This document shows positions 60,591-64,000 of a DNA stretch of 64,000 bases, one piece after another. Source of the stretch: Micromonospora rifamycinica. GTDB taxonomy: Bacteria > Actinomycetota > Actinomycetes > Mycobacteriales > Micromonosporaceae. The stretch lies in assembly GCF_900090265.1 (NCBI RefSeq), contig NZ_LT607752.1, forward strand, positions 5,276,001-5,340,000. The letters are read 5' to 3'. The notes beneath the pieces are model-generated. The model did not search any database and was not told the origin of the DNA. It saw only the letters and a list, made by a program, of their open reading frames with translations. Every line of letters begins with the position of its first letter. Position 1 is the stretch's first letter. Both the position numbers and the translations under genes were made by a program.

Positions 60591-60648
60591 CGGCATGGGT
60601 GCGGCGGTCGGGGTCGGCGTCCGGCGACCGGGTGATCACCGACGCCAG

Positions 60649-60654
60649 TAGGCT
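60649..60654 (+). promoter_or_regulatory. -10 box for a leaderless alr transcript
   Basis: TAGGCT (60649-60654) is followed after 6 nt by ATG 60661. No ribosome binding site precedes alr. Confidence 0.5.
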
Positions 60655-60660
60655 GGGCGC

Positions 60661-61779
60661 ATGTGGCAGGCCGAGGTACGCGTCGATCTGGACGCGATCC
60701 GTGCGAACGTGACCCGGCTCCGGTCGGGCACCGGCGCCGAGCTGATGGCGGTGGTGAAGGCCGACGGGTACGGCCACGGCATGGTCCCGTCGGCGCGGGC
60801 CGCGCTCGACGCGGGGGCGGACTGGCTGGGGGTGTGCACCCTCGACGAGGCGTTGACCCTGCGCCGGGCCGGGATCACCGTGCCGGTGCTCGCCTGGCTG
60901 CTCACCCCGGGGCTGCCGCTGCACGAGGGGGTGGCGGCCGGGGTGGACCTGGCCGCCGCGAGCCTGGCCCAGCTCGACGAGATGGTCGAGGCGGGTCGGG
61001 TCGCCGACCGGCCGGCCCGGCTGCACCTGAAGATCGACACCGGGCTGTCCCGGGGCGGGGCCACCGTCGCCGACTGGCCCGCCCTGCTGGAGGCCGCCGC
61101 GAAGGCCCAGGCCGACGGCCTGGTCGAGGTGGTCGGCGTGTGGAGCCACTTCGTGTACGCGGACTCGCCCGGCCACCCCACCACCGACCGGCAGTTGGCG
61201 GTCTTCCACGAGGGGCTGGCCATGGCCGAGCGGGCCGGACTGCGCCCCCGGTACCGGCACCTGGCCAACTCGGCGGCCACCCTGACCCGGCCGGACACCC
61301 ACTTCGACCTGGTCCGGCCCGGGCTCGCCGTGTACGGGCTGTCGCCGATCGCCGGGCAGCAGTTCGGGCTGCGCCGGGCGATGACCGCGCGGGCCCGGGT
61401 GATGCTCGCCAAGCGGGTTCCCGCCGGCACCGGTGTGTCGTACGGCCACACCTACACCACGGCCGAGGAGGCGAACCTGGCGGTGGTGCCGCTCGGCTAC
61501 GCCGACGGGGTGCCCCGGCACGCCTCCAACGTCGGCCCGGTGCAGCTCGGCGGGAAGCGGCGGACCATCTCCGGCCGGGTCTGCATGGACCAGTTCGTCC
61601 TCGACTGCGGCGCCGACGAGGTGGCCGCCGGTGACGTGGCGACCCTCTTCGGCAGCGGCGACGACGGGATGCCGACCGCCGACGACTGGGCCGAGGCGGT
61701 CGGCACGATCAACTACGAGATCGTCACCCGGTTCGGCGGGGTCCGGGTGCCCCGGGTCTACGACGGCGAGCGACAGTGA
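60661..61779 (+). CDS. alr: Alanine racemase
   Basis: A 372-residue PLP enzyme producing D-alanine for peptidoglycan. It starts MWQAEVRVDLDAIRANVTRL; PLP Lys33 lies in AVVKADGYGHG; LKIDTGLSRGG, VVGVWSHFVYAD; HLANSAATL; the second catalytic base Tyr261 in GVSYGHTYT; VPLGYADGVPR; ISGRVCMDQFVLD. No ribosome binding site; probably leaderless. Overlaps the hydrolase gene by 4 nt (GTGA), starting an alr-hydrolase-tsaE unit. Confidence 0.96.
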   Translation: MWQAEVRVDLDAIRANVTRLRSGTGAELMAVVKADGYGHGMVPSARAALDAGADWLGVCTLDEALTLRRAGITVPVLAWLLTPGLPLHEGVAAGVDLAAASLAQLDEMVEAGRVADRPARLHLKIDTGLSRGGATVADWPALLEAAAKAQADGLVEVVGVWSHFVYADSPGHPTTDRQLAVFHEGLAMAERAGLRPRYRHLANSAATLTRPDTHFDLVRPGLAVYGLSPIAGQQFGLRRAMTARARVMLAKRVPAGTGVSYGHTYTTAEEANLAVVPLGYADGVPRHASNVGPVQLGGKRRTISGRVCMDQFVLDCGADEVAAGDVATLFGSGDDGMPTADDWAEAVGTINYEIVTRFGGVRVPRVYDGERQ

Positions 61780-62873
61780 GCGCGGTCAGCCGGTTCCGGG
61801 TGCCCCGGCCGAGGACCGCCGCCGGGCGGGTGGCCGGCGTGGTCGGGGCCGCGGTGGGGGTGGCCGCCGCCGGGCTGGCCGCCGGGGTGGCCACCGAGCG
61901 CGCCCTGGTCCGCCGGCTCAAGGCCGACCCCGCCGACCCGTACACCGGGGAGGACTTCGGCGCGCAGCGCTACGACGAGGCGTACCGGCTGCAGTTGCCG
62001 GACGGCACCGACATCCACGTCGAGGTGGTCGAGCCGACCCGACCGGTGCCGGGGCACCCGACGGTGGTGCTGGTGCACGGCTTCTGCCTGGACATGGGGA
62101 CGTTCCACTTCCAGCGTCAGCTGCTGGCCGAGCGGGGCGACTACCGGATCGTCGCGTACGACCAGCCGGGGCACGGCCGGTCGGGCCGGTTGGAGACCGG
62201 CGAGTACGACCTCGCCGCGCTCGGCCACACCCTGCGCCGGGTGATCGACCGGACCGCCCCGGAGGGGCCGTTGGTGCTGGTCGGGCACTCGATGGGTGGG
62301 ATGACCATCATGGCGTTCGCCGAGGCGTACCCGGAGCTGTTCGGTGACCGGGTGGTCGGCACGGTGCTGATGGCCACGTCGGGCGGGTTGCTCGCCGAGA
62401 CGAAGCTGGTCGCCCCGGCCCTGCTCGGCCGGGTCGGCTCGCCGGTGCTGTTCATGATGAACAACGCCACCCGGTACGGCGGGATCGTGATCGACCGGGC
62501 CCGCAGGTCCACCTCCAACGTGGCCTGGCTGCTGACCCGCCGGTACGGCTTCGGCACCCCGAAACCGAGCCCGGCGCTGGTGTCGTACGTGGAGCGGATG
62601 AACTCCCGGACGTCGGCCGACACGGTGACCCGCTATCTGCGGACCCTGGCCACCCACTCCCGGTTCCCGGCGCTGGCCGCGCTGAGCGGCACGCCGGTGC
62701 TGGTCGTGGTGGGCGACAAGGACATGATCACGCCGGTGGTGCACTCGGACGAGATCGTCCGCCGGCTGCCGCACGCCGAGTATCTCAAGATCCAAGACAG
62801 TGGGCACGTGGTGATGCTGGAACACGCCGACGAGGTCAACGCCGCGCTGGAACGTTTCCTGGAGGCGCTGTGA
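61776..62873 (+). CDS. Alpha/beta hydrolase
   Basis: A 365-residue hydrolase with an N-terminal hydrophobic segment (RVAGVVGAAVGVAAAGLAAGV, about 18-38), probably a membrane anchor. Catalytic features: oxyanion HGF (101-103), nucleophile GHSMGG (Ser172), acid in VGDKDMITP, His in DSGHVVMLE. The same kind of gene lies between alr and tsaE in many actinobacteria. Substrate unknown. GTGA overlap with alr and with tsaE indicates tight coupling. Confidence 0.85.
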   Translation: MSAVSRFRVPRPRTAAGRVAGVVGAAVGVAAAGLAAGVATERALVRRLKADPADPYTGEDFGAQRYDEAYRLQLPDGTDIHVEVVEPTRPVPGHPTVVLVHGFCLDMGTFHFQRQLLAERGDYRIVAYDQPGHGRSGRLETGEYDLAALGHTLRRVIDRTAPEGPLVLVGHSMGGMTIMAFAEAYPELFGDRVVGTVLMATSGGLLAETKLVAPALLGRVGSPVLFMMNNATRYGGIVIDRARRSTSNVAWLLTRRYGFGTPKPSPALVSYVERMNSRTSADTVTRYLRTLATHSRFPALAALSGTPVLVVVGDKDMITPVVHSDEIVRRLPHAEYLKIQDSGHVVMLEHADEVNAALERFLEAL

Positions 62874-63352
62874 CGGTGCGCGTCACGTTGCCCACCGTCG
62901 AGGACACCCGGGACTTCGGCCGGCGGCTGGCCGCCGTGCTGCGCGCCGGTGACCTGCTGCTGCTCACCGGCCCGCTGGGGGCCGGCAAGACCGCGCTCAC
63001 CCAGGGGCTCGGCACCGGCCTGGGGGTACGCGGCGACGTCACCTCGCCGACCTTCGTGATCGCCCGGGTGCACCGGCCGGATCCGGCGCGCGGCGGCGCG
63101 GTGGCCATGGTGCACGCCGACGCGTACCGGTTGGGCGACGCGACCGACCCGCGCGCCGAGATCGACGACCTGGACCTGGACGCCTCGGTGGACGACTCGG
63201 TGACCGTGGTCGAGTGGGGCGAGGGGCTGGTCGAGCAGCTCGTCGACGCCCACCTGCGGGTCCGCATCGACCGCCGCGACGACGACACCCGGGTGGTCGA
63301 GTTGGAGCCGGTGGGCGGGGACTGGGCGCGGCGGCTGGCCGCCCTGGGCTGA
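62870..63352 (+). CDS. tsaE: tRNA threonylcarbamoyladenosine biosynthesis ATPase TsaE
   Basis: A 160-residue P-loop protein of the t6A37 complex (with TsaB and TsaD). Walker A GPLGAGKT (34-41), SPTFVIARVH, MVHADAYRLGD, VVEWGEGLVEQL (Walker B-like). GTG 62870 overlaps the hydrolase stop. Usually followed by tsaB in actinobacteria; here ung follows instead. Confidence 0.95.
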   Translation: MTVRVTLPTVEDTRDFGRRLAAVLRAGDLLLLTGPLGAGKTALTQGLGTGLGVRGDVTSPTFVIARVHRPDPARGGAVAMVHADAYRLGDATDPRAEIDDLDLDASVDDSVTVVEWGEGLVEQLVDAHLRVRIDRRDDDTRVVELEPVGGDWARRLAALG

Positions 63353-63407
63353 GGGGTGTCGTACCCGCTGCCTAGAGTTCCGGGGACTTCGTTGCGAAAG
63401 GTTGCCG

Positions 63408-64000
63408 ATGCCCGACGACACCCCCACCCTCGACCTGCTGGCACTGCTGCCGCCGGCGTGGCGTGCCGTGCTCACCCCGCACCTGGATCCGGCCCGGACG
63501 GCGGCGCTGGCCGACTACGTCGCCCGCGAGTACGCCACCCAGACCGTCTTCCCGCCGGTGGAGGATCTCTTCTCCGCCTACCGGTTGTGCGAGCCCGAGC
63601 AGTGCCGGGTACTGATCCTCGGTCAGGACCCTTACCACAAGGCGGGGCAGGCGCACGGGCTGAGCTTCAGCGTCCGCGAGGGGGTGTCCGTGCCGCCGTC
63701 GCTGCGCAACGTCTTCAAGGAGCTGAGCGAGGACCTGGGGGTGCCCAAGCCGCGCAGCGGGAACCTGGACGGGTGGGCGGCACAGGGGGTGCTGCTGCTC
63801 AACGCGGTGCTCACCGTCCGGCAGGCCAGCCCGGGCTCGCACGGCAACAAGGGGTGGGAGGAGTTCACCGACGCGACCATCCGCGCCCTGGACGCCCGGG
63901 ACGAGCCGGTGGTCTTCCTGCTCTGGGGCGGCTACGCCCGCAAGAAGGCGGCCCTGGTCACCAACCCCCGGCACGTGGTGCTGGAGGCGGGTCACCCGAG
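63408..64000 (+). CDS. ung: Uracil-DNA glycosylase, family 1 (3' partial)
   Basis: The first 197 residues are present. It removes uracil from DNA in base-excision repair. The catalytic loop is LILGQDPYHKAGQAHGLSFS (GQDPYH at 72-77), then SGNLDGWAAQGVLLLNAVLTV, VVFLLWGGYARKKA, and the window stops in EAGHPS, the start of the HPSPLS motif. ATG 63408 follows AAAGG; TAGAGT (63373-63378) is a possible -10. Confidence 0.96.
   Translation, partial: MPDDTPTLDLLALLPPAWRAVLTPHLDPARTAALADYVAREYATQTVFPPVEDLFSAYRLCEPEQCRVLILGQDPYHKAGQAHGLSFSVREGVSVPPSLRNVFKELSEDLGVPKPRSGNLDGWAAQGVLLLNAVLTVRQASPGSHGNKGWEEFTDATIRALDARDEPVVFLLWGGYARKKAALVTNPRHVVLEAGHP

Overview
The window is very GC-rich, with GTG starts, short overlapping operons and GC-rich hairpin terminators lacking T-tracts. 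It is chromosomal DNA of a high-GC actinomycete. The ribosomal-protein order, the TPP-controlled thi operon, an apparent GlnR box, a conservon (cvnABCD), F420-type enzymes and a DUF1023 hydrolase paired with a small ESX-like protein fit a Micromonospora-like member of the Micromonosporaceae. The genus is an inference from style and content. No rRNA, tRNA, CRISPR array, transposase, integrase or prophage gene was seen.

Layout. (1) 1-4783: end of the large ribosomal/alpha operon, infA (partial)-rpmJ-rpsM-rpsK-rpsD-rpoA-rplQ-truA. (2) 4885-12019: small genes: SPOUT rRNA methyltransferase, PhyH-type dioxygenase, GyrI-like protein, a membrane-anchored protein, a small methyltransferase, an ABC-F protein and an aldo/keto reductase. 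(3) 12060-18502: a 1,939-residue secreted multidomain protein (ThuA, sorbosone dehydrogenase-like, PKD, CBM6-like, FIMAH) and a small secreted membrane-anchored protein. (4) 18805-25435: TPP-riboswitch operon thiE-thiO-thiS-thiG-thiE-like-thiD-thiC, interrupted by low-complexity DNA and ended by a palindromic element. (5) 25675-33638: a membrane protein, then a split NitT/TauT-type ABC system (ATPase-LLM-cupin on minus, binding protein-permease on plus) and an orphan branched-chain-type binding lipoprotein. (6) 34077-38858: conservon cvnABCD. (7) 39039-50034: nitrate assimilation, nasA-nasB-like-nirB-nirD-nnaR (minus) with a GlnR box, a methyltransferase, a MazEF-like toxin-antitoxin pair, and the transporter narK (plus). 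(8) 50083-64000: rplM-rpsI-glmM, dapC, a Pro-rich membrane protein, glmS, a DUF1023 hydrolase with an ESX-like partner, nnrDE, alr, an alpha/beta hydrolase, tsaE and ung (partial).

How it works together. The two ends are growth housekeeping: translation, UDP-GlcNAc supply (glmM, glmS), D-alanine (alr), diaminopimelate (dapC), repair and tRNA modification. The roughly 45 kb between truA and rplM is largely nutrient-responsive: thiamine synthesis under TPP control, nitrate reduction to ammonium under apparent GlnR/NnaR control, solute uptake, and a G-protein-like signalling conservon. At least eight genes show a TANNNT-like -10 box placed 6-7 nt before the start codon, which suggests that leaderless transcripts are common here.
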